Below, in pieces: positions 25,064 to 33,344 of a stretch of DNA of 64,000 nucleotides. Numbering within the stretch: position 1 is the first letter of the stretch; each line of letters begins with the position of its first letter. A model generated the notes under the pieces. It did no database searches, was not told the origin of the DNA, and was given only the letters and a program-made list of their open reading frames with translations. Source of the DNA: Methylobacterium sp. PvR107 (GTDB lineage Bacteria > Pseudomonadota > Alphaproteobacteria > Rhizobiales > Beijerinckiaceae); the NCBI RefSeq assembly GCF_017833295.1, contig NZ_JAFIBW010000001.1, positions 2,742,001 through 2,806,000 on the forward strand, given 5' to 3'. Position numbers and translations under genes: made by a program.

Positions 25064-26166
25064 TCCGCGGCCTCCTGCATTTCGACGGACTCGGATGCCT
25101 GCTCGAACTCGGCACGCAGGCGCCGGACCAGTTCCAGCTCGGCCTGGAAGTCGACGTAGTGAGGCAGCTTCAGGTGCTCGACGAAGCCGGTCGCCTGGAG
25201 GCTGTCGCAATGGGACAGGACGAATTCCTGATCCTGGGCCGGGCTCGCCACCGGCTCGCCGAGCTCCTCCGCGCGGAGCGCCCGGTCGACGAGGGCCATC
25301 GCCATGGCCTTGCGCTCGCACTGCCCGAAGCTCAGGCCGTAGCCGCGGGTGAACTGGGGGGGCGCCGCGCGCGAGCCCTTGAACTGGTTGACCATCTGGC
25401 ACTCGGTGAGCCGCACCCGGCCGAGCGGCACCGCGAAGCCCAGCTCCTCGGGCACGAACTCCACCGCCACCTCGCCGACCCGGATCTCGCCCACGAACGG
25501 GTGGGTGCGGCCGTAGCCGCGCTGGGTCGCGTAGCCCAGGCTCAGGATGAAGCCCTCGTCGCCCCGCGCCAGCGCCTGGAGCCGCAGCGCCCGGTCGGCC
25601 GGGTAATCCACCGGCTCGCGGGTCAGGTCGCCCGCGGGCGCGCCGTCATCCGGCGGCGACGGCTCGATCAGGCCGTCCTGCGCCAGCAGGTCGGTAACCC
25701 GTGGGCAGATGCCGGCATCGGCCCGCGGCTCGGCCTCGGCCGCGGGTTCGACCTCCCCCTCGGCGGCCAGGGCGAAGTCGATCAGCCGGTGGGTGTAGTC
25801 GAAGGTCGGCCCGAGCACCTGGCCGCCCGGAAGATCCTTGAAGGTGGCGGAGATCCGGCGCTCCACCGCCATCGCGCCGGTCTCCAGCGGCACGGAGGCG
25901 CCGAACCGGGGCAGCGTCGTCCGGTAGGCGCGGACCAGGAACACCGCCTCGACCACGTCGCCGCGGGCCTGTTTGAGGGCCAAAGCCGCGAGGTCGGGAT
26001 CGTAGAGCGAGCCCTCGGTCATCACCCGGTCGACCAGCAGCGCCATCTGCGCGCGGATCTGCGCGACGGAGAGTTCCGGCACCGACGGGTCGCCGCGGCG
26101 CGTCTCGGCGAGGAGCCGGTGGGCGTTGTCGATGGCGGCCTCGCCGCCCTTCACGGCCACGTACAT
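25060..26166 (-). CDS. phnI: C-P lyase core protein PhnI
   Basis: A 368-residue subunit of the PhnGHIJ core. In vitro PhnI is a nucleosidase that, with G, H and L, couples phosphonate to the ribose of ATP. Conserved stretches: MYVAVKGGEAAIDNAHRLL at the start, QLFG-type core replaced by VRLTECQMVNQFKGSRAAPP, and LPHYVDFQAELELVRRLR near the C-terminus. It lies three bases after phnH and overlaps phnJ by four bases. Confidence 0.95.
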   Translation of the reverse strand: MYVAVKGGEAAIDNAHRLLAETRRGDPSVPELSVAQIRAQMALLVDRVMTEGSLYDPDLAALALKQARGDVVEAVFLVRAYRTTLPRFGASVPLETGAMAVERRISATFKDLPGGQVLGPTFDYTHRLIDFALAAEGEVEPAAEAEPRADAGICPRVTDLLAQDGLIEPSPPDDGAPAGDLTREPVDYPADRALRLQALARGDEGFILSLGYATQRGYGRTHPFVGEIRVGEVAVEFVPEELGFAVPLGRVRLTECQMVNQFKGSRAAPPQFTRGYGLSFGQCERKAMAMALVDRALRAEELGEPVASPAQDQEFVLSHCDSLQATGFVEHLKLPHYVDFQAELELVRRLRAEFEQASESVEMQEAAE

Positions 26167-26169
26167 GGC

Positions 26170-26757
26170 TCAAGCCTCCGTCACGATGGTGGAGCGCGGC
26201 AGGCCGGCAACCTGGCCCGGAGCGGTGAGGATCAGGTCGATTCCGAGGGGAAACGCGGCGCGGTTCTCGGCGAGCTGGCCGACGAAGCCCGGCGGCAGGG
26301 GCGTCAGTGCCATGCGGGCGCTCCCCGCGATGCCGGGACCGGTCAGGTGCAGCCCCGCCCCCGGGGCGATGGTGTCGAGGGCGAGAACCAGGGTGGTCGA
26401 GGTGTCGGGATAGGCCGGCGTCCCCGGCGCGAAGCGGCCGAGCGGCGGGCACCGCGCGGGCTCGCGGACCAGCGCGAAGGCGGCCCGGGCCGGGTCGTCG
26501 GTGAGCGGCGCTCCGGTGTGGAAGCGCAGATATGCGGCGACGTCCGGCGCAGCGGCGAGCGCGGCGTCGAGCCAGACCGGCGTGTCGGCGTCGATGAGCG
26601 CCAGCGCGACGGCGGCGAGTTCCGGAGTCAGCGGCAGGGGCGGCGTGAGGCCGGGGTCGAGCGGCCGGATCCGGCCGGGCCGGGCGAGCGCGTCCATCAC
26701 GGCGCGGAACGCCGCCTGCGCATCGTGGACGGGATCGGCGAAGCCGGGTGCGAGCAT
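26170..26757 (-). CDS. phnH: C-P lyase core protein PhnH
   Basis: A 195-residue PhnH, a PLP-fold-like protein without the cofactor that dimerises in the C-P lyase core. It begins APGFADPVHDAQAAFRAVMD, a close match to the family start, and contains LARPGRIRPLDPGLTPPLPL and the C-terminal FPLGIDLILTAPGQVAGLPR. The ATG at 26755-26757 follows the phnG stop by two bases, so the genes are coupled. Confidence 0.94.
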   Translation of the reverse strand: MLAPGFADPVHDAQAAFRAVMDALARPGRIRPLDPGLTPPLPLTPELAAVALALIDADTPVWLDAALAAAPDVAAYLRFHTGAPLTDDPARAAFALVREPARCPPLGRFAPGTPAYPDTSTTLVLALDTIAPGAGLHLTGPGIAGSARMALTPLPPGFVGQLAENRAAFPLGIDLILTAPGQVAGLPRSTIVTEA

Positions 26758-26759
26758 GC

Positions 26760-27230
26760 TCAATCCTCCCCGCGGGCGAGGGTCAGGAAATCGACCCGGG
26801 TCGCGGCCGTGCGCCGGGCCGCCTGCGCGCGGGACGCCTCGACCCGCCGGGCGGCGGGCTCCAGGGCCGCTTCGACCCGGGCGCGCCGGGCCGGGTCCTG
26901 CCAGAGGGCATCGAGGATCGCGGCGAGCCGCGCTTTCGTGCGGTCGCGGCCGAGATGGTAGGCGAAGCCGGCCGGGCCGTCCGCGAGGCGGATCGCGGCC
27001 CGGGTCACGCTGACCTCGCCAAGATTGAACGGGCGCCCGTCGCCGCCGATCCGGCCGGTCGCCATCACCAGACCGGTCTCCGGCGGCCGCAGATCGGCGC
27101 TGGCCGGGCTGTCGAGCGCCGACAGCGCCGCCTCCAGGTCGGTGCGGCTCGCCTCGGCGCAGAGCGCCATCACGGCCCGGCGCGCCGCGCCATCGCCGCC
27201 GGATTCCGGATCCCTCGGGTTCGTCGTCAC
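26760..27230 (-). CDS. phnG: C-P lyase core protein PhnG
   Basis: First gene of the phnGHIJKLMN operon; PhnG is part of the core complex. The 156-residue product contains ETGLVMATGRIGGDGRPFNL and EVSVTRAAIRLADGPAGFAY, followed by HLGRDRTKARLAAILDAL, all typical. Start: GTG 27228-27230 has GGAGGGAG at correct spacing. An in-frame ATG at 27243-27245 would place that site inside the gene. It diverges from phnF, with a likely PhnF operator between them. Confidence 0.93.
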   Translation of the reverse strand: MTTNPRDPESGGDGAARRAVMALCAEASRTDLEAALSALDSPASADLRPPETGLVMATGRIGGDGRPFNLGEVSVTRAAIRLADGPAGFAYHLGRDRTKARLAAILDALWQDPARRARVEAALEPAARRVEASRAQAARRTAATRVDFLTLARGED

Positions 27231-27252
27231 CGCGACTCCCTCCATCGCTCGG

Positions 27253-27272
27253 TTGTATAGGTGTATAGACAA
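27253..27272. promoter_or_regulatory. Likely PhnF operator between phnG and phnF
   Basis: The divergent gap contains two TGTATAG units (27254-27260 and 27262-27268) one base apart. They lie within an imperfect palindrome bounded by TTGT and ACAA. GntR/HutC-type PhnF proteins bind short palindromes or repeats containing TATA...GAC near their own genes. The site is 22 bases upstream of the phnG start and 37 upstream of the phnF start, so it could control both. Confidence 0.55.
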
Positions 27273-27309
27273 CTGGCGTGGCGGCCACAAATGAAGTTTG
27301 GATGACAGG

Positions 27310-28053
27310 ATGGATGCGCAGGCGCAGGCACCCGGGCTTGTCCGAGGCGAGGGGCTCACGGCGTGGCGGCAGATCGCCGACGCCCTGACGGCAGAGATCG
27401 CGGCGGGCGGTTACGCGCCGGGACAGAAACTGCCCCCGGAGGCGGTGCTGGCGATGCGGTTCGCGGTGAACCGGCACACGGTGCGGCGGGCGCTGGCCGC
27501 CCTGGCCGAGGGCGGCCTCGTCCGCGCCAGCCAGGGCCGGGGCACCTTCGTGGAGGAGGCACCCCTCGCCTACCCGATCGGGCCGCGCACGCGCTTCTCC
27601 GAGATCGTCGCCGGGGCGGGCCGGGAGGCCTGGGGCGACCTGATCGGCTCCACCACCCGTCCGGCCGGACCCGAACAGGCGGCGGCGCTCGCCCTCGCCC
27701 CCGGCGCGCCCACCCTGGAACTGCTGACGGTCCACCGGGCCGACGACGCGCCGCTCTCGACCGCGCTGACCTGGCTGCCGCTGCCGCGCTTCGCCGGCTT
27801 CGGTGAGGCCTATGCCGCGCGCGGCTCGATCACCCGGGCCTTCGCGGCCTGCGGCGTCCCCGACTACACCCGGCTCTCGACGCGGGTCCGCGCCCGCCCG
27901 GCCGATGCCGAGGAGGCGCGGCGCCTCGACATCGCGCCGGGGCGGGTCGTCCTCGTGGTGTCGAGCGTCAACGTCGATCCCGCGGGCGTGCCGATCCAGG
28001 CGAACCGCACCCTGTTCGCCGCCGACCGGGTGGAGCTGGTGATCGGCGGGTGA
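27310..28053 (+). CDS. phnF: GntR-family phosphonate regulator PhnF
   Basis: A 247-residue HutC-subfamily regulator. The N-terminal winged helix is visible (WRQIADALTAEIAAGGYAPG, LPPEAVLAMRFAVNRHTVRR, EGGLVRASQGRGTFV), followed by a UTRA ligand-binding domain that ends SVNVDPAGVPIQANRTLFAA. It is transcribed away from phnG and is the probable repressor of the operon. The start is ATG 27310; a TTG four codons upstream is possible. It is convergent with phnE, with a dispersed repeat between them. Confidence 0.92.
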   Translation: MDAQAQAPGLVRGEGLTAWRQIADALTAEIAAGGYAPGQKLPPEAVLAMRFAVNRHTVRRALAALAEGGLVRASQGRGTFVEEAPLAYPIGPRTRFSEIVAGAGREAWGDLIGSTTRPAGPEQAAALALAPGAPTLELLTVHRADDAPLSTALTWLPLPRFAGFGEAYAARGSITRAFAACGVPDYTRLSTRVRARPADAEEARRLDIAPGRVVLVVSSVNVDPAGVPIQANRTLFAADRVELVIGG

Positions 28054-28106
28054 GCAGACTTGGATGAGGCCTGGATGCGGCGGCGGGTCCCGATCACGCA
28101 GCGTGT

Positions 28107-28244
28107 CGTTCCGGGGCCGCGAAGCGGAGCCCGGAACCCAGAACCACCTGCGGTGTGCAAGCCTGCCGCGACGGCGGTTCTGGATTGCCCGCCTCCGGCG
28201 TGCCCCTTCGGGTCCGGGCTCGCCTGGGGCGCCCCGGAATGACG
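28107..28244. repeat. Dispersed palindromic intergenic repeat
   Basis: It begins TGTCGTTCCGGGGCCGCG and ends GGGGCGCCCCGGAATGACG, the two ends being near inverted copies. Internal parts GAGCCCGGAACCCAGAACC and GGTCCGGGCTCGCC also pair. It fills the gap between convergent phnF and phnE, where it could end transcription from both sides. Related copies are at 13415, 42243, 50460 and 57795. Confidence 0.8.
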
Positions 28245-28260
28245 TCACCCCGCCGGACTC

Positions 28261-29130
28261 TCAACGCGCCGCCGGCCCGATGATCGCCCGGCGCAGGCGC
28301 GTCGAGACCCAGTCGATCGCCGCCACGGTGACGAGGATCATCAGCACCAGGAAGGCGACCTGCTGCAGCTCCAGCACGCGGATCAGCTCGGTGAGGTACT
28401 GGCCGATGCCACCGGCGCCGACGATGCCGATGATCGTGGCCGAGCGGGTGTTCGACTCGAAGAAGTACAGCACCTGGCTCGCCAGCACCGGCAGCACCCC
28501 GGGGATCAGCCCGAAGCGGATGCGGTGGAGGGCCGAGCCGCCCGAGGCGACGACGCCCTCGCCGGCGCGGCGGTCGCAGGTCTCGATCGCCTCGGAGAAC
28601 AGCTTGCCCAGCGCGCCCACATCCGAGCAGGCGATGGCGAGCAGGCCGGCGAAGGGGCCGAGCCCGACCACGTTGATCCAGATCAGCGCCCAGATCAGCA
28701 CGTCCACGGAGCGCAGGATGTCGAGGCCGCGGCGGACCGCGAACCGGGCGAACGGGTTCGGCACGACGTTCCGGGCGGCCAGGAACGCCACCGGGAAGGC
28801 CAGCAGCGCCGCCGTGAGCGTGCCGAGGAACGCGATGCCCAGCGTCTCGCCGAGCGCGTGCAGGAAGGTCCAGAGATGGCCCTCCGGGGATGGCGGCAGC
28901 ATCAGCACCGCGAAGGTGCCGAGCCGCCCGAGCCCGTGGAGGATCCGCGCGGCCGACATGTCGAGCCGCCAGCACGCCAGGGCGGTGAGACCCGCCAGGA
29001 CGCCGAGAACGCCAACGAGGCGCGCCCGCGCGGCCCGGTCGGCGCGGAACTGCGCCGGGTAGCGGGCGCGCAGCCGCTGGAGATCGGCCCGGGCCGCCGC
29101 CCGCAGGGCTCCGGTGCGGGCCGCGCTCAT
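28261..29130 (-). CDS. phnE: Phosphonate ABC transporter permease (second PhnE)
   Basis: A 289-residue inner-membrane permease with about six helices. The EAA loop region carries ASGGSALHRIRFGLIPGVLP, and IGIVGAGGIGQYLTELIRVL is typical of PhnE. Its ATG overlaps the stop of the upstream phnE by four bases; the two permeases probably form a heterodimer serving PhnD and PhnC. It is the last gene of the phnCDEE operon. Confidence 0.93.
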   Translation of the reverse strand: MSAARTGALRAAARADLQRLRARYPAQFRADRAARARLVGVLGVLAGLTALACWRLDMSAARILHGLGRLGTFAVLMLPPSPEGHLWTFLHALGETLGIAFLGTLTAALLAFPVAFLAARNVVPNPFARFAVRRGLDILRSVDVLIWALIWINVVGLGPFAGLLAIACSDVGALGKLFSEAIETCDRRAGEGVVASGGSALHRIRFGLIPGVLPVLASQVLYFFESNTRSATIIGIVGAGGIGQYLTELIRVLELQQVAFLVLMILVTVAAIDWVSTRLRRAIIGPAAR

Positions 29131-30008
29131 CGGGCGGTCTCCGGGCCGATCAGCCGGTGGCGGACCCGCTCGGTGGCGAGGTCGATGCAGAACACGGTCA
29201 GGATGATCAGCACGAGGATCGCGCTCACGTCCGCGTAGTAGAAGTTGCGGATTGCGGCCAGGAACTCCTGGCCGATCCCCCCTGCCCCGACGAAGCCCAG
29301 CACCGCCGCCCCGCGCACGTTGATCTCGAAGCGCAGCAGCCCGTAGGAGGCGAAGTTCGACAGCACCTGCGGCAGCACCGCGAAGCGCACGGTCTCGACC
29401 CAGGAGGCACCCGAGGCGGCTAGTCCCTCGACGGGCCGCATGTCGCTATTCTCGACCACCTCGGAGAACAGCTTGCCCAGCGCTCCCGTGGTGTGGATCG
29501 CGATCGCCAGCACGCCGACCATCGGTCCGAGGCCGAAGGCGATCACGAAGATCAGCGCGAACACCACATCGGGGACGGTGCGGCAGACCTCCAGGAAGCG
29601 CTTGGCCAGGATTCGCAGCAGGCGCGACCGCACCAAGTTGGCGGCCGCGACGAAGCTGAGGGCGAAGCCCGCCAGCGCCCCCAGCAGCGTGCCGAGATAG
29701 GCCATCAGCAGGGTCTCGCCCAGCAAGGCGAGCCAGCCGGGCAGGTTCCAGTACCAGGCGCGCAGATCCTCGACCGGATGGTCGAGGCCGACCGGCGGCA
29801 GGATCTGCTGGATGTAGGCGGTGAACTTGCCGATGTTCCCGGCAAGGACCAGCGGCCGCACCTCGGCGGCGTACCCGGCGAGGAGCGCCAGGGCCGCCAC
29901 CGCCGCGAAGCCCGCCAGCGTCCGGCGGCGCGCGGCCCCGGTCGAGGCCGCGTAGAGGCCGGAGAGGGCGGCTGCCCGCTCCGGCGGCAGCTTCGTCAGG
30001 CCACGCAA
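29127..30008 (-). CDS. phnE: Phosphonate ABC transporter permease (first PhnE)
   Basis: A 293-residue permease. Features: RFLEVCRTVPDVVFALIFVI, GLGPMVGVLAIAIHTTGALG, the coupling loop ASGASWVETVRFAVLPQVLS and VLGFVGAGGIGQEFLAAI. It starts at TTG 30006-30008 with GGAGG upstream, 16 bases after phnD, and overlaps the second phnE in ATGA. Two different phnE genes in tandem are common in rhizobial-type phn operons. Confidence 0.92.
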   Translation of the reverse strand: MRGLTKLPPERAAALSGLYAASTGAARRRTLAGFAAVAALALLAGYAAEVRPLVLAGNIGKFTAYIQQILPPVGLDHPVEDLRAWYWNLPGWLALLGETLLMAYLGTLLGALAGFALSFVAAANLVRSRLLRILAKRFLEVCRTVPDVVFALIFVIAFGLGPMVGVLAIAIHTTGALGKLFSEVVENSDMRPVEGLAASGASWVETVRFAVLPQVLSNFASYGLLRFEINVRGAAVLGFVGAGGIGQEFLAAIRNFYYADVSAILVLIILTVFCIDLATERVRHRLIGPETAR

Positions 30009-30024
30009 GGCCGCCGCCTCCCGA

Positions 30025-30954
30025 TCAGGACTTCTTGCGCTGCTCGTCGTTGAACCGCAGCATGTCGATGATCGGCTGGTAATCCTTGAGGGTCACCGGC
30101 TTGAGGCCCTGGTCCTTGCCGTCGGAGAGCCGGTCGAAGGCGGCCTTGTCGGCCTTCGGCAGGGCGATGAACGCCTCCCGGATCTTGGCCTTCAGGCCGT
30201 CCGGCAGGGTGGCCAGCATGGCGTAGGGGCCTTCCGGCAGGAAGTCGGACTTGAACACCACCCGGAAGTCGGAGGTCTGCAGCGGCGTGCCGTCGGGCTT
30301 CTTCAGCATGCCCTTGGTGATCATGCGGGTGACGATCGAGTCGGTCTCGGAATTCCACAGGTTGGCGGCGGCCTCGACCGTGCCCTGGGTCAGCGCCAGG
30401 ACGGCGTTCTCGTGGCTGCCGGCAAAGACCGCCTTGCCGAAGAACTTGTCCACGTCGTAGCCGGCCCGCTTCAGGAAGAAGCGCGGCGCCTGGTTGCCGG
30501 AGGTGGAATTCGGATCGACGAGGGCGAGGTTCTTGCCCTTCAGATCCTCGATGGTCTTGTACGGGCTGGAAGCCAGCGCGTAGATCACCGAGTAATAGCC
30601 CGCGGCGCCGGTCTCGTGGATCGGGCTCACCACCGGCTCGACCTTCACGCCGGTCATCGCGGCGCGGGCGACGGAGGCCGGCCCGTAGAAGGCGAGCTGG
30701 ATGTTGCCGGCGCGCTGGCCCTCGATCACCGCTGCGTAGTCGCTGGCGACCCGCAGCTTCACCGGCACGCCGACCGTCTTGGTCAGGTAATCCGCAAGCG
30801 GCGCGTAGCGGTCGACCGTACCGCTGGCATTCTCCATCGGAATCACCGCCAGGGTCAGCTCGGGATACTGCGCCTTCCAGTCCTGGGCGGCAGCCGGCAG
30901 GCCGAGGAGCGCGAGGGCCGTGGCGGCTGCGGCGAGGGTGCGTCGGGTGAACAT
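30025..30954 (-). CDS. phnD: Phosphonate ABC transporter substrate-binding protein
   Basis: A 309-residue periplasmic binding protein with the signal peptide RRTLAAAATALALLGLPAAA. PhnD marks: PMENASGTVDRYAPLADYLT, FYGPASVARAAM, and YKTIEDLKGKNLALVDPNST followed by SGNQAPRFFLK, the region that binds the phosphonate group. GAAGGAT precedes the ATG at good spacing. It lies between phnC and the phnE pair, with 102 bases between it and phnC. Confidence 0.95.
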   Translation of the reverse strand: MFTRRTLAAAATALALLGLPAAAQDWKAQYPELTLAVIPMENASGTVDRYAPLADYLTKTVGVPVKLRVASDYAAVIEGQRAGNIQLAFYGPASVARAAMTGVKVEPVVSPIHETGAAGYYSVIYALASSPYKTIEDLKGKNLALVDPNSTSGNQAPRFFLKRAGYDVDKFFGKAVFAGSHENAVLALTQGTVEAAANLWNSETDSIVTRMITKGMLKKPDGTPLQTSDFRVVFKSDFLPEGPYAMLATLPDGLKAKIREAFIALPKADKAAFDRLSDGKDQGLKPVTLKDYQPIIDMLRFNDEQRKKS

Positions 30955-31056
30955 CGTGTCATCCTTCGTGTCGGCGTGTGTCGCGGGTTCGGCCGGGCGC
31001 GGGGCCGGCCGGGCGTTTCCCGATTTGTCGTTGCTGTTGGGGCCGGACGGCCCGGT

Positions 31057-31905
31057 TCAGGCGCCGAGGGCGGCCTCGCGCACGGGCCGCGCCGGCACGA
31101 AGCCGGGCCGGCCCGGCATCGCCGCCCGCTGCTCGGCCTCGCGTCGGGCCGAATCGTCGAGCACCTCGCCGGCCTCCAGGCCGTAGAGCCGGCGGGCGAC
31201 ATCCTGGGTGAGGTCGAACGGCCCGCCCTCGAACACCACCCGGCCGGCACTGAGCCCGACGAGGCGGTCGCAATAGGCGCGGGCGAGGTCGAGGGAGTGC
31301 AGGTTGCACAGGACGGTGATGCCGTAGCGGCGGTTCACCTCGGCCAGCGCGTCCATTACCAAGCGGGTGTTGCGCGGGTCGAGGGAGGCCACCGGCTCGT
31401 CGGCGAGCAGGATCTCGGGCTCCTGCACCAGGGCGCGGGCGATGGCGACGCGCTGCTGCTGGCCGCCCGACAGGCCGTCGGCCTGCTGGCCGGCGAACTC
31501 GCCCATGTCGAAGCTCTCAAGGGCGGCGAGCGCCATCGCCCGGTCCTCCTCGGACCATTGCCGCAGCAGGGATCGGTAGCTCGGCACGTGGCTCAGCCGG
31601 CCCATCAGGACGTTGGTCATCACGTCGAGGCGGCCGACGAGGTTGAACTGCTGGAAGATCATGGCGCAGCGGGTGCGCCAGTCCCGCAGGGCGCGTCCCC
31701 GCAGCCGCGTGACGTCGCGCCCGTCGTGGAGGATGCGCCCCGAACTCGGGTCCGCCAGGCGGTTGATGAGCCGCAGCAGCGTCGATTTGCCGGCACCGGA
31801 CCGGCCGATCACGCCGACGAAGCTGCCGGGCTCGATCCGCAGCGAGACACCGTCGACGGCGCGCCGATCACCGTACTGGCGCGTAAGATCCTCGATGACC
31901 AGCAT
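31057..31905 (-). CDS. phnC: Phosphonate ABC transporter ATP-binding protein
   Basis: A 282-residue ATPase. Walker [22 protein letters not shown]-loop: [20 protein letters not shown]; signature: [20 protein letters not shown]; Walker [14 protein letters not shown]; switch histidine: [15 protein letters not shown]. All match PhnC. The C-terminal tail (about residues 245-282) is arginine- and proline-rich and longer than usual. A possible Pho box lies 44 bases upstream of the start. Confidence 0.95.
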   Translation of the reverse strand: MLVIEDLTRQYGDRRAVDGVSLRIEPGSFVGVIGRSGAGKSTLLRLINRLADPSSGRILHDGRDVTRLRGRALRDWRTRCAMIFQQFNLVGRLDVMTNVLMGRLSHVPSYRSLLRQWSEEDRAMALAALESFDMGEFAGQQADGLSGGQQQRVAIARALVQEPEILLADEPVASLDPRNTRLVMDALAEVNRRYGITVLCNLHSLDLARAYCDRLVGLSAGRVVFEGGPFDLTQDVARRLYGLEAGEVLDDSARREAEQRAAMPGRPGFVPARPVREAALGA

Positions 31906-31948
31906 GCATCCATCCGCCGGGGAATGGTCGCAGCTAAACGCCTGTTCT

Positions 31949-31966
31949 ACGACGATTGGATGACGA
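31949..31966 (-). promoter_or_regulatory. Candidate Pho box upstream of phnC
   Basis: On the minus strand the 18 bases read TCGTCATCCAATCGTCGT: two 7-base units separated by 4, with GTCAT and GTCGT cores 11 bases apart. This resembles the CTGTCAT-N4-CTGTCAT arrangement bound by PhoB but matches imperfectly. Position 44 bases before phnC is suitable. Weaker than the site at 34733. Confidence 0.4.
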
Positions 31967-32016
31967 ATACGATCCGATGTTGTTTGCCGGCGCAACGTCT
32001 ACTGTCGCTCGCCGCA

Positions 32017-32637
32017 TCAGGATTCGTACCGGTCGAGGAAGGCTTCGATCGAAAGCCCGCGGAAATCCGGAAGCGCCCGGCGCAGGCGCTCGTGGTCCCA
32101 GTCCCACCAGGCGAGGTGCTCCAGCCGCGCGGCGACGACGTCCGGAAACCGGCGCCGGACCGGCCGGGCGGGATTGCCGACCACGATCGTGTAGGGTTCG
32201 ACGTCCCGGGTGACGATCGCGCCGGCGCCGACCACCGCGCCGGTGCCGATGGTGCGGCCGGGCAGGACCACCACGCCGTGGCCGATCCAGACATCGTGGC
32301 CGATCGCCACCGGGCTCGCCCGGCGCCGGTCGAAGAAGGCCGGCTCGTCGGATTCCTCGGGCCAATAAGAATGCGCCCGGTAGGTGAAATGCGCCTGGGA
32401 GGCGCGCTCCATCGGGTGGTTGCCGGGGTTGATCCGGACGCTGGCGGCGATCGAGCAGAACTTGCCGATCGTGGTGTAGATCACCTCGCCGTCCGGGCCG
32501 AGGTAGGAATAATCGTCGAGGCTTGTCTCGGTGAGACGGGTGCGCGCGCCGATCTCGGTGTAGCGGCCGAGGCGGCAATCCACGATCCGGGCACTCGGAT
32601 CGATCGCCGGCTCGAGGCCGAGGGAGAGGTCAGCCAC
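32017..32637 (-). CDS. Phosphonate-cluster hexapeptide-repeat transferase
   Basis: A 206-residue left-handed beta-helix acyltransferase of the type found in phn operons. Hexapeptide turns are seen in [19 protein letters not shown], then [20 protein letters not shown], then [15 protein letters not shown], and ending [30 protein letters not shown] forms the loop near the active site, as in chloramphenicol/virginiamycin acetyltransferases. Its role in phosphonate use is unproven; N-acetylation of aminophosphonates, as PhnO does, is one possibility. It overlaps the DUF1045 gene by eight bases. Confidence 0.88.
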   Translation of the reverse strand: MADLSLGLEPAIDPSARIVDCRLGRYTEIGARTRLTETSLDDYSYLGPDGEVIYTTIGKFCSIAASVRINPGNHPMERASQAHFTYRAHSYWPEESDEPAFFDRRRASPVAIGHDVWIGHGVVVLPGRTIGTGAVVGAGAIVTRDVEPYTIVVGNPARPVRRRFPDVVAARLEHLAWWDWDHERLRRALPDFRGLSIEAFLDRYES

Positions 32638-33316
32638 GGGGTTCTCCGAAGGGCAGGCGTGCCAGGAGCCGGAACGGCGCGGTCCCGTCCTGGGTCAGGA
32701 GGCCGAGGGCGTCGATCACCAGGGGCTCGGGCCCGGAGGCGGCATAGGCCTCCGACAGGCGCCGGTGCCAGGCGTCGCGATCCGCCTCCGGCAGGGCGTC
32801 GGTCAGGGTCATGTGGAAGCGGAAGGCCTCGAACACGTACGGGTAGCCCCAGCGATCGAGCAGCGCGCGGCCGCGCGGATCGAGGCGCTCGGGGCGGCGC
32901 TTCGCACGCTCGGCCTCGGTGGGCGGCGCGCGGAACGGGTCGAGCGCCGCGACGCACTCGGCGGCGAACAGCCCCAGGGCCGGCGGCGGGGCGTCCGGCA
33001 CCAGGGCGAGGAACGCCCCGAGCGCGGCGACCGTCAGAGGCCCGACCGTCACCGGCGGGTGGGCGGCCGCGAGGGCGCGGGCGGCGGCAACGAGCTCGGA
33101 CTCGGTGGCGCCCGCCGCGAGGCGCAGGGGCGCCTTGAGGGTGGCGTGGAAGCCGTAAGTCCGGGCCCCCGCGGTGACGGCGGCGAGGGCTTCGAGGCCT
33201 TCCGGATGGGGAACTGGTGCCCCGGACACGGTGTCGTAGCCGAGCACGCCCCGTCCGAAGGCTTCGAGGCGCGAGCCCGGGGCGGGCAGGCAGTACAGGG
33301 CGTAGCGGCGCGACAC
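32630..33316 (-). CDS. DUF1045 phosphonate-operon protein (2H phosphoesterase-like)
   Basis: A 228-residue member of the DUF1045 family, which accompanies C-P lyase genes. Two H-x-T motifs are visible, His57-Ala-Thr59 ([10 protein letters not shown]) and His168-Met-Thr170 (FRFHMTLTD), the layout of 2H phosphoesterases that open cyclic phosphates. No phnP (the cyclic phosphodiesterase of the pathway) is seen in the window, so this protein may do that step; this is an inference. GTG start; it follows the GT21 gene by 28 bases and overlaps the transferase gene. Confidence 0.88.
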   Translation of the reverse strand: MSRRYALYCLPAPGSRLEAFGRGVLGYDTVSGAPVPHPEGLEALAAVTAGARTYGFHATLKAPLRLAAGATESELVAAARALAAAHPPVTVGPLTVAALGAFLALVPDAPPPALGLFAAECVAALDPFRAPPTEAERAKRRPERLDPRGRALLDRWGYPYVFEAFRFHMTLTDALPEADRDAWHRRLSEAYAASGPEPLVIDALGLLTQDGTAPFRLLARLPFGEPRG

Positions 33317-33344
33317 GTCTCGGCCTCCGGGTCTTCGAGCGCCG

